Below, piece by piece: positions 27,449 through 57,982 of a stretch of DNA of 64,000 nt. The notes under the pieces are model-generated. The model searched no databases, was not told the origin of the DNA, and saw only the letters and a program-made list of their open reading frames with translations. The number at the start of each line of letters is the position of its first letter. Within the stretch, counting starts at the first letter, position 1. Position numbers and translations under genes: made by a program. Origin of the DNA: Auanema rhodensis (lineage: Eukaryota > Nematoda > Chromadorea > Rhabditida > Rhabditidae); the NCBI GenBank assembly GCA_964057225.1, contig OZ059898.1, positions 8,432,001 through 8,496,000 of the forward strand, in the 5' to 3' direction.

Positions 27449-30400
27449 CCCTGCATATATGATTTTCCGGATATAAAAATACAATTTACATACTACTGTG
27501 CCTAATAAGCAGATGATCAACTAATGTTTACACAAATAATTTTTTTTAAAGTTAACATACCTGAAATCGAAAGAATATTCATCGGACGACTATTTTCAAT
27601 TTGGTGTACTCGAATATGAGCAGATAGCGGCTTAACTTCAAAAATACGAACCTGTAAACGAATCATTTAGTTTTTTAATCTCTTTTCCTATTTGATTTGT
27701 GTTTATATTTTATACTTTGTTTACAATATTTTTAAAAAATTTAATTGATTTTTACTTAATTTAATATTTTGATTAGTCAGAGGTGATCAGTGTTTAATCT
27801 TAAGAATTTGTTGACGTCACGAAAACTGACGTCAAAAAGATGCTGACACAGAAGTTGACAAAGTTGATTTTCAGGAAAAAGGTCAGATGGCTCGCTATAT
27901 CCGTTCGTCATGTTGAAGCAACTTCCGATAGTAGACTACACATCTGAATCATGGACTATTCGCATCAAATTTCGGTTGTATCTTCAGATCGCAAGACAAC
28001 ACCAGAATCTATAAAGATTAACGACATCTTTAACTTCTTTAAAATGTGGATGTAGTGACGTTGAAACAGAAGCTGAAAGTTTTGTTGTAGGCTAGCAGGA
28101 AGTATGAGCCTTTGTTGCTTAACATCATGGCGTCTCACGTAACGTGTGAGAGTCAGATACGAATACCAGAGAAAAATTCTGGAAGCACTTCGTTGACGAC
28201 AGAAACGAGAACCACGAATTCTGCCACAAAGGGAGGCTGGTCCTAAGCCCTGCCCCCTTTTGGCAAGCTCAAACCATTTCTATACAGCTTTTGACAGCCA
28301 GTCAGGTGGTTGAATCAAAGCTACAGCAGCTGCAATATCTATCAGCAACTTTTGTAAAGTTTGATTCTATTCGAGGCTCTTGTATCACCAGAGTCATCAT
28401 CATCAAGTATATTACGTCGATTTACTGTATTCTAGCTTCAAGATGCCTGCCGTCAAGCGATTGTTCAGCCTTATACTCGTTATCATTTTCATTATCTCAG
28501 TAACAGCATCGCCATTCTATGTATCGAGAACCTTCTATCCCACTCAGGTATACACTTATTTTTCCTCAAAAATAGAATTGGTTAAAAGAATATCCATAAC
28601 TGAACTAATGTTCTAAGTGTTTTTTAAATAAATTCTAATTTTTTCGATTTCTTTAATTTAGTTTTTTATATTATTTAACGAATAACAATTTTTTAAATTG
28701 CATTTTGAAACAGAGAAAATGAAGAGAGAGATAGTAGACGTGAAGAAACAAAAAAGGAAGAGAGAGGAACAGAGATTGAGGCAAAGAGAGATTGAGAGAT
28801 GGGAACTGAAAATAATTTAAATCCAAAGGTATACAAAGAAAGAAAAGTTCATTAAGCGTTCACATTTTTAGTCAAAGAAGAGTATTATAGGAAAGCCAAT
28901 TAGAGATGAATTATATAAATTAACTTGAGATTATTTTGTACTTAATTTGCACGTTTTTCATCTAATTTTCAAAATATATATAGTAAATGAACAATAGCAG
29001 AAGATATACAATTAAAGCTTTATTATTAACTATATAACTATTTATAAATATATATAAATAATATTATATATCTTATATAGTAGGTAGAAATAAGTATGAT
29101 AACTCCTTAATAATACTTAAATTTGTATTATAAAGTTATTACATTATTTTATTAAATATTTGACACTCCATGGCTATTGATATAATTAATTTTTATTTTA
29201 CTTTATTCATATTTTAATTTTTTTTTATAAACTGTAGAGTTATTGTGCGAGAAATTCTTAAATTCAATGAAAATTTAAAACATTTTCCTTATAAACCATT
29301 ACGAATAATCTTTTTCTTTAGTGGCATGGAGACAGTTTGTCTAAGAGAGCCTTAGATAAATGCGGATGCAACCTGGGATGCTTCTTCTCGTCAGCTCGTG
29401 AATGCATGAGTTGCTGTGCTTTGGCTCTACGTTGATGAATCAACTGTTCTCGTTTAATCGTCGTTTCGAATACCACAAACTAACTAAGTTACTTCTTTTT
29501 CTTTTTATATGTATACAACTGATAGATAGAAAAAGAATAAGAGAGAGAGAGTAAAAGAAAAAAGAAGAGAGAGAGAGAGAAAAAGAGAATCATTAGTCAA
29601 ATTAGATCTGGACTATATTACCTTCATGTGTTTTTAAAATATGTTTATTTACTTGATTGTATTTTATAATAATGTAAAAATATTATATTTTATAGTTAAA
29701 TATTCGTTCTGAATATCTAACTATAGAGCTTGAAAAAGGGGGGAAGATAAGAAGAGAGGAAGTGAATTGAAGGGTTATGATGAGAGCACCTATATGAGCA
29801 AATTATTTGTATAACATCTGTATGATATATGGTATGTTCGATGATGATATTAATGTTATTATATGATTAAGTAAATGAATATATCTATATCATATTGCTT
29901 TATTTTGTTGTTTATTTATTTATTTTTTGAATGTATAACTGTTTTTATCTTCTTAAATTTTGAAATAAAGAATATGAAACATACTTGGGCTGCCTTCGGA
30001 TGGATATTTGGACAGACGTAGACAACAATCTTGCCGAACATACCCTCTTCTACCTTCACTCGTAACTCTATTCGTGATGTCTTTGCCTGACATCTATAGG
30101 ATGCGAGCAATGGCCATGGATTCTGAATAATGCTTCAGGTACTATTATCAAGCTTGGATACGTGCTTACATGTTCTGATTGTGGCAGCTTACACACTACG
30201 GATGCGTTCTTTTCGACTTCAATCAGTTTTACTTTCAATGAACTCTGTAAATAATATTTTCGAATTATGTATAACCAAGCTTCTATTAAAGTTTGTATGA
30301 AATTTCAACTGACTTGTACGACTATGTAATCAATAGGCAAAACAAGTTCAATAGTCAAGGAATACGCTCCATATACTGCATTGAACTCAAACGAGTCATG

Positions 30401-32596
30401 AATCTAAATAATATTTCATTAGTAACCTTAATCATATATCGCAAAACTTGAAATGCAGGAAAGTAAGCACTTGCACCATCTTTCTGTGTTATTTCCGAGT
30501 ATTTTGCTCGTTCTTCCATAACCTTTATCTCCAAATCCTGTACTTCCGATCTGCAATATGCAACTATTCAATTTTTGTATTTTAATTATTAATGCTGTTG
30601 TATATTCATCATTGAAAAAAAGCGAAGAACAACAAAAAAGTCAACAAACCGTAGTTGATCCACCTTCACTTTCACATTAATAGCTGTTGGCATTGTAATT
30701 TTATCATTTGTTATACGTGTAGTGCTCAAAGAGAATAGCCAACCTATTATATAATAAAGTTTAATTTTAACTATATATATATATATATATTTCTTTATTT
30801 TGCAATATTATATATATGTATATATATACATATATTTAGACATACGCTTATCACTGTTGTCATATTGTTCTACAGATTTATACATCAGCAAAACAAAATC
30901 ATTTTTTCTTTACGAAATACTTGCTTGAACACGAATTTCGTGCGATTTTAGGAATCTGTCAGATATTTTTCTTCAATTATATTTTTGCCGATTTCGTTCT
31001 GTTTACTTTGTAGGCAACAAAAAAAATTCTGTTGGAGTTGAGATTTGAGATTGACTTCCTCAAATATTTTTTTGATATTAGCATGGCAATCAAAGGATAA
31101 ACGAAAAAAAATTATTTTGATTGTTATGAAAATGATATAAGAAAATGGAGAATGTGATTGTATAATACCTGTGTAAGTACAGACAATGATTTCATCACGA
31201 GTTTCATCACTCACACGTCCACACATTAGAGAAGTTATTGTTTCTTCTGAATTCTATAAATATAATTATTTATATATATAAATAAATAAATATTGATTTT
31301 TACATAGACACTACATAGAGTTACAGAATCTTCTTCATCAATCTTATATACTTCAACAACACCATCTTCTTTACCAATAATCAAATCACGCCGTTCTGGT
31401 GATAAAAATGGATAAAATGATGCTGCTGTTAAACCTTAAAATATTAAAAATTTCATTAAAAATAAAGATTAAGTTGTTATAATACATGATGATGTAGTTG
31501 TAGCTATTTGCCAAACAATTGTTCCATTTTCTGATGGCAGATCAACTAATCCAATATTTCCACCACGAGTTCCATACAAGACGCGTTGATTAGAGAAACC
31601 TGTAAATCAGATGATCCATATAAAATATACAATGATCAGCAGATAAAACCTCCATCTTCCATGAAAAGATGTAAAATCATGGGAATATCTGTTAATTGAA
31701 CTTCATAAGCTAACGTAGAACCTTCCAAAACCTGAATATAAATTTGAGATATACTTAATTATTATTATTTAAATAATACTTTTAAAGTAGAATCTCGACA
31801 AGCTAACACGGATGTAAATGAACGATCAGCCCATGCACCACCTGATTTATCAATTAAGCATACAACATCATTAATTTCTTCAGATGATAGGTAATACTAA
31901 AAATAAATAAAAAAGATTATTTATTATAATTATTTGTATATTTATATTTATGTATATAATATAAATTAAAATAAATATTTTTACTCACATTTGTATCTGC
32001 ACAATCATGGTAATGATTGAAGCTTTTAACTCCTGTTAATACAAGATCAACACCATAAATAAACCTTAATATAAATAATAATTAAATATGTATTAATTAA
32101 AAGAAAACTAACATGCTTTTAATGGTTTCTGCCATGTTTGTTTCAAAATTGAAAAACTGCTTCCCTTTCTTGCCCAATCCTCTAACGCTATTATCGGATG
32201 CAACAAATACCTTACAAGTTATATAATATTAATTAATAAAATAATAATTAAAAATAAAATTACATACCTTATTAGCTAATGTTCCAATTGATCCACCTAA
32301 ACATATACTGGTAATAGGTGGGCCAGGATTTGTTTTATAAACTATATGAGTATCATTTTGTTTTCGAATAACAGATATTACGCAACCATTTTGACCTCCA
32401 ACAACAACCTTTAAATTAAGAATATATATATATATATATATATGAAATATAATAAAATAATATAAAAACAAAATACCCGATCCGTTGATTTACCACGTTG
32501 ATTGATTGGAGCAGATGGTACAACACACATACATGATCTATTGGTTGTGCCTATTTGAGCAAAATCTGTTCGAAATAATTCCACCAAATTTGGCAT
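25820..32596 (-). CDS. BBS7: Bardet-Biedl syndrome protein 7 (BBSome subunit)
   Basis: Twenty exons (32477-32596, 32268-32408, 32113-32210, 31989-32064, 31780-31896, 31650-31731, 31486-31599, 31304-31434, 31169-31253, 30650-30743, 30448-30550, 30314-30403, 30170-30244, 29985-30122, 27561-27651, 27017-27158, 26850-26959, 26632-26735, 26049-26156, 25820-26002) give 733 aa, near human BBS7. The N-terminal beta-propeller shows NPGPPITSICLGG, GKKGKQFFNFETN, DLIIGKEDGVVEVY and DEIIVCTYTG. A coiled coil (VQDLEIKVMEERAKY) follows, then the gamma-adaptin-ear-like and platform regions (ASYRCQAKTSRIELRV, NFTMAEAHAWLVMLIPE) and the helical C-terminus. BBS7 is part of the octameric coat that moves membrane proteins in cilia; the Caenorhabditis gene is osm-12. 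ATTTTCAG ends 6 bases before the ATG. Intron 14 (27652-29984) hosts an opposite-strand peptide gene. Confidence 0.92.
27382..27443. repeat. (TA)n microsatellite in BBS7 intron 15
   Basis: About 31 uninterrupted TA units, flanked on the left by TATAGTA variants. It lies in the minus-strand BBS7 intron between exons 27017-27158 and 27561-27651. Confidence 0.9.
27812..27834. promoter_or_regulatory. Pair of perfect CRE palindromes
   Basis: TGACGTCA occurs at 27812-27819 and again at 27827-27834, start to start 15 bases. This is the full 8-bp CREB/ATF consensus, twice. The pair lies about 610 bases upstream of the nested peptide gene and inside a BBS7 intron. A half site (GTGACGTTG) is near 28055. 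Cyclic-AMP control of a neuropeptide-type gene would fit, but is inference. Confidence 0.55.
28133..28150. other. Imperfect inverted repeat around ACGT
   Basis: CTCAC and GTGAG flank a 7-base centre (GTAACGT), so CTCACGT faces ACGTGTGAG with one extra dinucleotide. It lies upstream of the nested peptide gene, between the CRE pair and the start codon, and may be a further binding site. Confidence 0.35.
28443..29435 (+). CDS. Nested precursor of a secreted six-cysteine peptide
   Basis: Two exons, 28443-28547 and 29322-29435, both phase 0, give 72 aa. Residues 1-22 are a clean signal peptide (basic start, then LFSLILVIIFIISVTA, cleavage before SPFYV). A short spacer ends in Ser-Lys-Arg at 42-44, a classic prohormone convertase site. 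The remaining 28 residues (45-72) carry six cysteines in the pattern C-x-C-x3-C-x7-C-x2-C-C and end in Leu-Arg. This is the layout of a neuropeptide or peptide-hormone precursor. Trissin-type peptides also have six cysteines and an adjacent Cys pair, but the spacing differs, so I assign no family; an antimicrobial or other Cys-rich peptide is possible. The gene lies wholly inside BBS7 intron 14 on the opposite strand. An AG just before the ATG (CTTCAAG) could be a trans-splice acceptor. The intron is 774 bases. Confidence 0.72.
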
Positions 32597-33538
32597 TCTT
32601 TACTGAAAATTAAAATTAAAAACTTAATAATATCATTTTTTGATAATATTTACAAGTAATTAAATATTTCCTTTTGTTAAACACAAATATTTGAATACAG
32701 AAAAGCAGTATTTGGGTTATAAGTTGAATGCACAAGAAATGCTATTTAGCGTTGTAGCCATGACAACCGGAGGTTACTATAGTGTATAAACCAATGTGTA
32801 GTTATGTCGTAGCTGTCATTTCAAACATACTTCTTCCATAAAAGTCATTTCAAAAAAGTTTCATTTGTTCTGATTGGCATGAGTATTTAGTATATCAATA
32901 CTTCATCTTTATGTCATATTTTGCATATCATATGAAATAACAAAATCAGACAGATTTGTAAAAAAAATTGAGGTGAACTACCAAATAAAACTATTTTTAC
33001 TCCGCCTCTTCAATAGACAACTTCTTCTTTGTCTTTTTTTAAGTTAAAAAATGAACATTTTTCCTGTTTTTTTTTTAGAAAAAGTTCTTTTGAACTGAGC
33101 AATTCGATTTTCTCTAAATGTTGGTCCTTGCCCATCCTCTTTACTTGAACTTCTCTCCCACCCTTCTTTTACCTCTCCTTAAACTTAGTCTCCTTCTTCC
33201 TTTTTCTTTTTCTCTTCTTAACTTCCCTCATTTCACAAGCCTACCCTCTTATCCTATTTCCATTTCAGTTTTTTTTATTGAAGTAAAAATGAAAACAGCT
33301 TATAGACTGAAAGTAAAGAAAGTAATAGCTAGCTATTAAAGCCTAAGACAAATGATTTATGTTTCCATTCCATGAGATGAAACGAGTCTTCACAGAAGTC
33401 AAGACGGCGAGATGCTGCGGTCGTTGTCCACTCAACATTCATATATAATATTTTTGCTTCACCTTTATCATCAGAATCAAGTAATAACACATATGTATAT
33501 AGTTAAACAACATATGTCTTTTGATTTGAATAGTGTTC

Positions 33539-33544
<6 letters not shown>

Positions 33545-33585
<41 letters not shown>
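33545..33585. repeat. (CT)n microsatellite
   Basis: About 20 CT units in the BBS7-channel intergenic region; the first of the series of GA/CT tracts that continues to 48.7 kb. Confidence 0.9.
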
Positions 33586-33588
<3 letters not shown>

Positions 33589-36305
33589 TTCTTTCTTCTA
33601 AAAATTCTATAAAGTCATTTATCATGCTGTAATTCATTAAAAAAACTTTTCCTTTGCATTTCGTCTTTTTTTGGAACTAAAAGAAGAAAAATGAGCAGCT
33701 GACGAAAAGATATCCATTTTGCATAATTTCAAGTTGAAATTAAGAAAAACGTTTTTTTTAGTATTTGCAAGTCAACCAACACGTAACTAACATGTAGGAA
33801 ACTATCATTTTACTTTCAAACACTTCATTTCAATTTAATCTTTTCTTTTCTAAGTTACATGTATTCTTTTAACCTTTTTAACTTCAATTCCCTTGTTTCT
33901 TTCTTTCATTCTTTCTTCATTCTCCCATTAGATTTCATTTATTCTTTCAAATAGCATTCTGCAGCAGATCTCCCATGCATGCTTCCTTACTTTATTCTTC
34001 CTCTTATCCACCCTCTAGTTTAGATCTCTTCCCATATTTCTCTTCCTTACTCCTGAATATTTCAAATCATATTTCCTTTTACCTTTTTTTAGATAATACT
34101 CAGAATGATAGTCGATATACGTGTATATTTATAAGAATTATAATATAAAATAATAATTTACAATTAAAAAAATTATTATTTTTCATTTATACAAACATAA
34201 TACAATAGAATTTTATATTTTATTTATATAATAATAGATAATAAAAAATATAAAAAGAAATGATTATTTTTAAAAAAAAGTCTTCGACAATAGAAGTTTT
34301 AAGATGAAAAAACTCAGAAATTTGAAAAATAACAGAAAGGCAAGTAATACAGAAAGATTAAGATGAACATTGAAAAAACTAAATGTATGAAATAGTTTGG
34401 AAATTGAGAAGATATAAGATATATAAAGAATGAAAAAAGAAAAGAAAGAAAGAACGAACGAACGAACGAACGAACGAAAAAGGAAAAGAGATCGAATAAA
34501 GTAAGCTTTTTGCCTTTCAATAGAACAGCATTTTTTTTTCTTGTTGAACCCATCATGTTAGTTCTACATATACATATAAGTATATAATAGATTTCTTGAC
34601 TATGTATATTCATATATACACATAGTATATATACATATAGATATACATATATAGATAGTATATTTATTTTTTTTTAAATATATTCATATACTATATATTG
34701 ATTAATATTATATAATTAATATAATTAATGAATCATTTTATATAATAACTATATGTATTATACTATTTAACTTAAGTTAATTCTTATTAATAAACAAATA
34801 TTCTTCTTATTTATCAATATGCTTCTTAGATGGATACAACACCAGTCTCAGCATATTATATACATACATATATCATATATAGATGTTACGTTCTCAATAT
34901 GTAAGTACGAAATTTGAATGAAATTCCATTACAATCCGTCGGATGAACGAAGCTTCAAAGCAACTACGTCATTCAGCCCATGTTACTTGGCTGCTGCTTT
35001 TGCTACTTCAAGGAAAAGCATCACGATCTGCAGTACGACACAAACTTATTAGATGATTGTGGATTAAGATCTATTATAACGTCGAAGAGCAAAAAAAAAT
35101 TTTTTTTTCTCCTTCTTCCATGCTTCATCTTCATCAAAATCCACAATCCATTGTATTCCTTCACTTCGTTTATCTCATTGTCATCACCTCTTTTCCAGAC
35201 TGGCTACTTCATTCTTTTCTTCTACTTCTTCAGCTACTCCTTTTTCTTCTCATCATACTGCACCACCTCCTCAGTTTCCTAATCATTCTTGCTTAATTTC
35301 AATTTCACTTGCAGTTTCTGTTTCAGCTTCGATTTCTCTGAAACGAATATAAAGAGATGAAGTAGGCCTTCTTTCCTATTATTATTTAAATATATATAAA
35401 TGGTATAACATCTGTTTATTATATATAATATAAACAACAAAATAAATCTAAAAAAAGGTAATTCATATGTACATATGTATGTATATCTACGTATGTATCT
35501 ACGTATGTATGTATGTTACTCACATTTTTTTGTTAAAAACACATACAAACATACTAAGTGTGATTTAAATATTTCACTTGCATTTCTGTTTATTTTAATT
35601 TTAAGAATTATTGACAGCTTTACTGGTTGCATTTCATAAATTTTGTGTTCCTTAGTTTCGGTTGAAGACCAACTTTTTCTAAATCAGCATTTTTTGTTAG
35701 CTTTTTAAACAAATTTTCAGCATTTTTCATTAATTCTTAAAAGAAATATTCAATATTTCATATTAAATCTGAATGATATATTATTATTATTAATTGAAAA
35801 TTACTTTAAAGAATTATAAACGATTCACTATACAGTTATATTATTATTATTATTATTGTATTTTAATATAAATTATATACTATATTTGAATATATTTTAA
35901 AATATTTATTATTTAAAGCTTTTGTGTATATGTGTGTGCCTTTTCACTATCTTTAACTATATTTTAACGTGACAAGGATGTATTTCTAAACAACCTCATG
36001 AAGACCTTAATGAGGTAAATGAGCATATTCGGCTCTTTAATTGACGTCCATGCCATGGTCCTGTTGAGCTCTGCGGCTCTCTATAGCTGCACACAGAAAT
36101 CGAGCATACAGCTTTTTCAAAAGTGAACTTGAGCGTTTTCCGGTCTTTTTTTGTGCCCATTGAATTATCATGATTTTTTCCCTTTCCTTAGTATTGCAAA
36201 AAGGTAAAGCTGATTTCTAAAAGTTCTCAATGCAAAAGAAATTCTGACGTCGATGTAGAGAAATGTTGATATCCGGTATAACCTCTTCTAGAACTTTCTA
36301 AGTCG

Positions 36306-36353
<48 letters not shown>

Positions 36354-36607
36354 CTCTCTCTTCAATCTTTCACATATATTCTCTCATTAGTACACTTATA
36401 TCCATATTTCACTTGATAATGGATGTTAAAGGTGTCCTTCATCTCATCCAATACTAAATATTTCCGATGGTTAACATCTCATTCACATCAAATTTTTATA
36501 AAATATCTTCAAAAGATTTTTTTTATTATATTTCTAAAAACATTGTCATTTTGTGTCCCAGGAGAAATCTTTCTTCTGTACTTATTGATATCGAAAATGA
36601 GACTTTG

Positions 36608-36620
<13 letters not shown>

Positions 36621-36673
<53 letters not shown>
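36621..36673. repeat. (GA)n microsatellite, with a (CT)n tract 300 bases upstream
   Basis: About 26 GA units, extended on the right by AAG-rich purine sequence. The (CT)n run at 36310-36347 lies upstream in opposite sense, so the two tracts could pair as a long inverted repeat in a transcript. Confidence 0.85.
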
Positions 36674-36676
<3 letters not shown>

Positions 36677-37317
36677 AAAAAAAAGCGAAAGAGAAAAGAA
36701 GAAAATTTTCGGGTAAAATTTTAGTTAAAAAGTACTAGAGACGAACATGTGATATTGACTTGTTTTGTCTGTTTTTTAAAAGCTTAAAGCATAATGTTTT
36801 TCTATTTTAGCTTAGAAAACTGCCAGTTAAAACTCACAGTCAACTTGTCCATCTATATTATTTTAGATTTTAGTTCATGTGAGCTTTATTTTACTATAAT
36901 ACTGATGAAGAAAATCATGGTTTCTAATATTAAATATTTGAAATAAAAAGATTTTTTTCTCTGAAAAACAAGTATAATACTATTACTTCAATGTAAAATT
37001 TATCATAATTATGTCTTCTTTACTATTGATTAGTTCACACATAGATTAGATGAATGTATGCATTTCTAACTGCCACAATCTGATTTCATATTCTTTTCAT
37101 TCATAAATCTCATAAGTTTTCAAGTTGAAATAGAGAAAAAAAGAATTTAAAACTAGAAAGGAACCTTTTTTTTGTAAAAAAACTTTTTTCTCTATATATC
37201 TTTGGATTTATTGATGTTATACTCACACTTGTAGCATACTTCTTCACTTAAGTGCTCACAATCATTTAACGATAGAAAGATGAATGAAACAAAAATAAAA
37301 GAAGAGTTAGAGAGAGA

Positions 37318-37328
37318 CAGATCTTTAC

Positions 37329-37411
<83 letters not shown>
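37318..37411. repeat. Duplicated GA-tract unit with AGATCTTTACA
   Basis: AGATCTTTACA occurs at about 37319 and again at about 37367, each followed by a GA run (37331-37369 and 37376-37411). The unit of roughly 48 bases seems to have been duplicated in tandem. Confidence 0.7.
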
Positions 37412-37412
<1 letters not shown>

Positions 37413-38625
37413 TTAACCATAAACTATTCGTTTGATTTAAAGTAAAAACTATTTTTTGTGTTTTTTCTTTATCCATTTGTAACTGATCTAATTACAGAAA
37501 CAAGTATGAAAGAGATATACATAGATGTTTTCAATCATCACCTCATGTTTGAAGAAAATGGAGACGAAGAAAGAGACATCTATCCTCCTTTCATCATTCA
37601 AATATTTTTTTTCCTTATTTTTCAATTTACTATACAAGAGGATATATATACATATAATAGAAAGAAGACATATATTTTAAATATTCTGTCATTCAAAAGG
37701 TTTTAAAAAACTTATTTCTGGCGTCCATCATAGTATTTCTCTCTTTTCCAACATTGTCTTTTTCTTTTTCTTTCTTTTTTCATTGATACCTTAAAATGAC
37801 TTGATCTCTTCACACAGAACAGCCATTTGACTTTTAAATAATTTTTCTTCAGATTTTACTTCCAAAGTTTTAAGTTTTCATGTCTTAGTACGCCTAAGGC
37901 ATTTTTCTCTTTTTCTCCTTCTTAACTATACTTTTCTACTTTTTCACCTCTCTATCTACCTCTTCAACTTATATACTCTTTTCAAATTTTCTTTATATAT
38001 GTGTTCATTCTCACTCTCCTATCCTATCTTTCATGGCTTTTACTGGTATTGCTCACGCTTGAATTAACTCTATTCTTTTGTGGTCAAACATCTCAAGGGT
38101 TACGTCAAGAAAAGTTAGTTTATTTTCTTATGATTTATTCCATTTATATAGTAAATTCTACTATATACTACTCATAAATATAATTTTACTTAATGTTTAT
38201 TATATAATAATTTCTTCTTCTTTTTCTTCTACTTCTTCTTCTTCTTTCTATACACTGTGTTCTTCAAAAATAACAATTTTCATTATGTCTTTTTCTCTCA
38301 TTTTCACTTTCTCTTCAGCTGCTTCTTGAATAAACATATACAAGCTTTTTACTACCTTCTGTCCATAATTTCACAGCTGAAGTTTTATGAAACATATGTT
38401 TTTTTATTTTTTCGTTTTTTTAACTTTTTAAGTCTGAACTTTGTTTCTGCTTATTTGAAAAAAAACAAAATATAAGAATATTCGTATATTTTATATTATA
38501 ATACAATCAAATTTTTTTTATAAAATTTCTTTTTTTTCTATTATTATCTCTATTTTTTTTAATTTATATAATTTTATTTGAAGTTATTCTTTTATTATTT
38601 AGAAACATTTTGAAGTATGTGACCG

Positions 38626-57553
<18,928 letters not shown>

Positions 57554-57937
57554 TATATATCTACATTTACATTCAACAATAACAACAACAACAACAACAA
57601 AAATATTTAATCTATGGGTATTGAAAATGATTTTGATTATTTCAAATTCATTTTTCATTTTCAAAAAAAATAATCATTTTTACTTTCTGTCATACGTGTA
57701 TAGAATTCTAATATTCTTAATAAAACATTTTTTTCTAAACGTTTATTTAAGAAAGCGAATGAGATATATCTTCAAATACTTGATCGACCATCATTTCGAT
57801 AAAAACTCTTAAAGAATATAGTATTCTTTGCTGTTGGTTGTTGAATTGCAATGACTGTGAGAACTGGGAGAAGTAGCATAGTAACCAATTTCCAATAATT
57901 TTTGTTTCAAAAAGAATATTTAATTGCTCTTTCTCTC

Positions 57938-57982
<45 letters not shown>

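Larger units (their letters stand above)
32597..38625. other. 6-kb divergent intergenic region with CT and GA tracts
   Basis: BBS7 (minus) and the leak channel (plus) diverge from here. Tracts seen: (CT)n 33545-33585, (CT)n 36310-36347, (GA)n 36621-36673, and a split (GA)n 37331-37411. A (GAAC)n-type run lies at about 34450-34480 and a GTAT-rich run at about 35465-35518. Long plus-strand frames here are pyrimidine-tract artefacts (Phe/Ser/Leu). I found no exon with credible splice partners. Confidence 0.5.

Noticed and set aside
30948-31166. Read-through of BBS7 exon 9 into a 92-codon frame
   Set aside because: The GTATTA donor at 31168 and the exon at 30650-30743 (continuing with Gly-Trp-Leu) restore the BBS7 family sequence; the read-through is intronic.
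34314-35296. Several open frames rich in Phe, Leu and Ser
   Set aside because: They come from pyrimidine tracts and simple repeats; no splice context and no protein-like periodicity.
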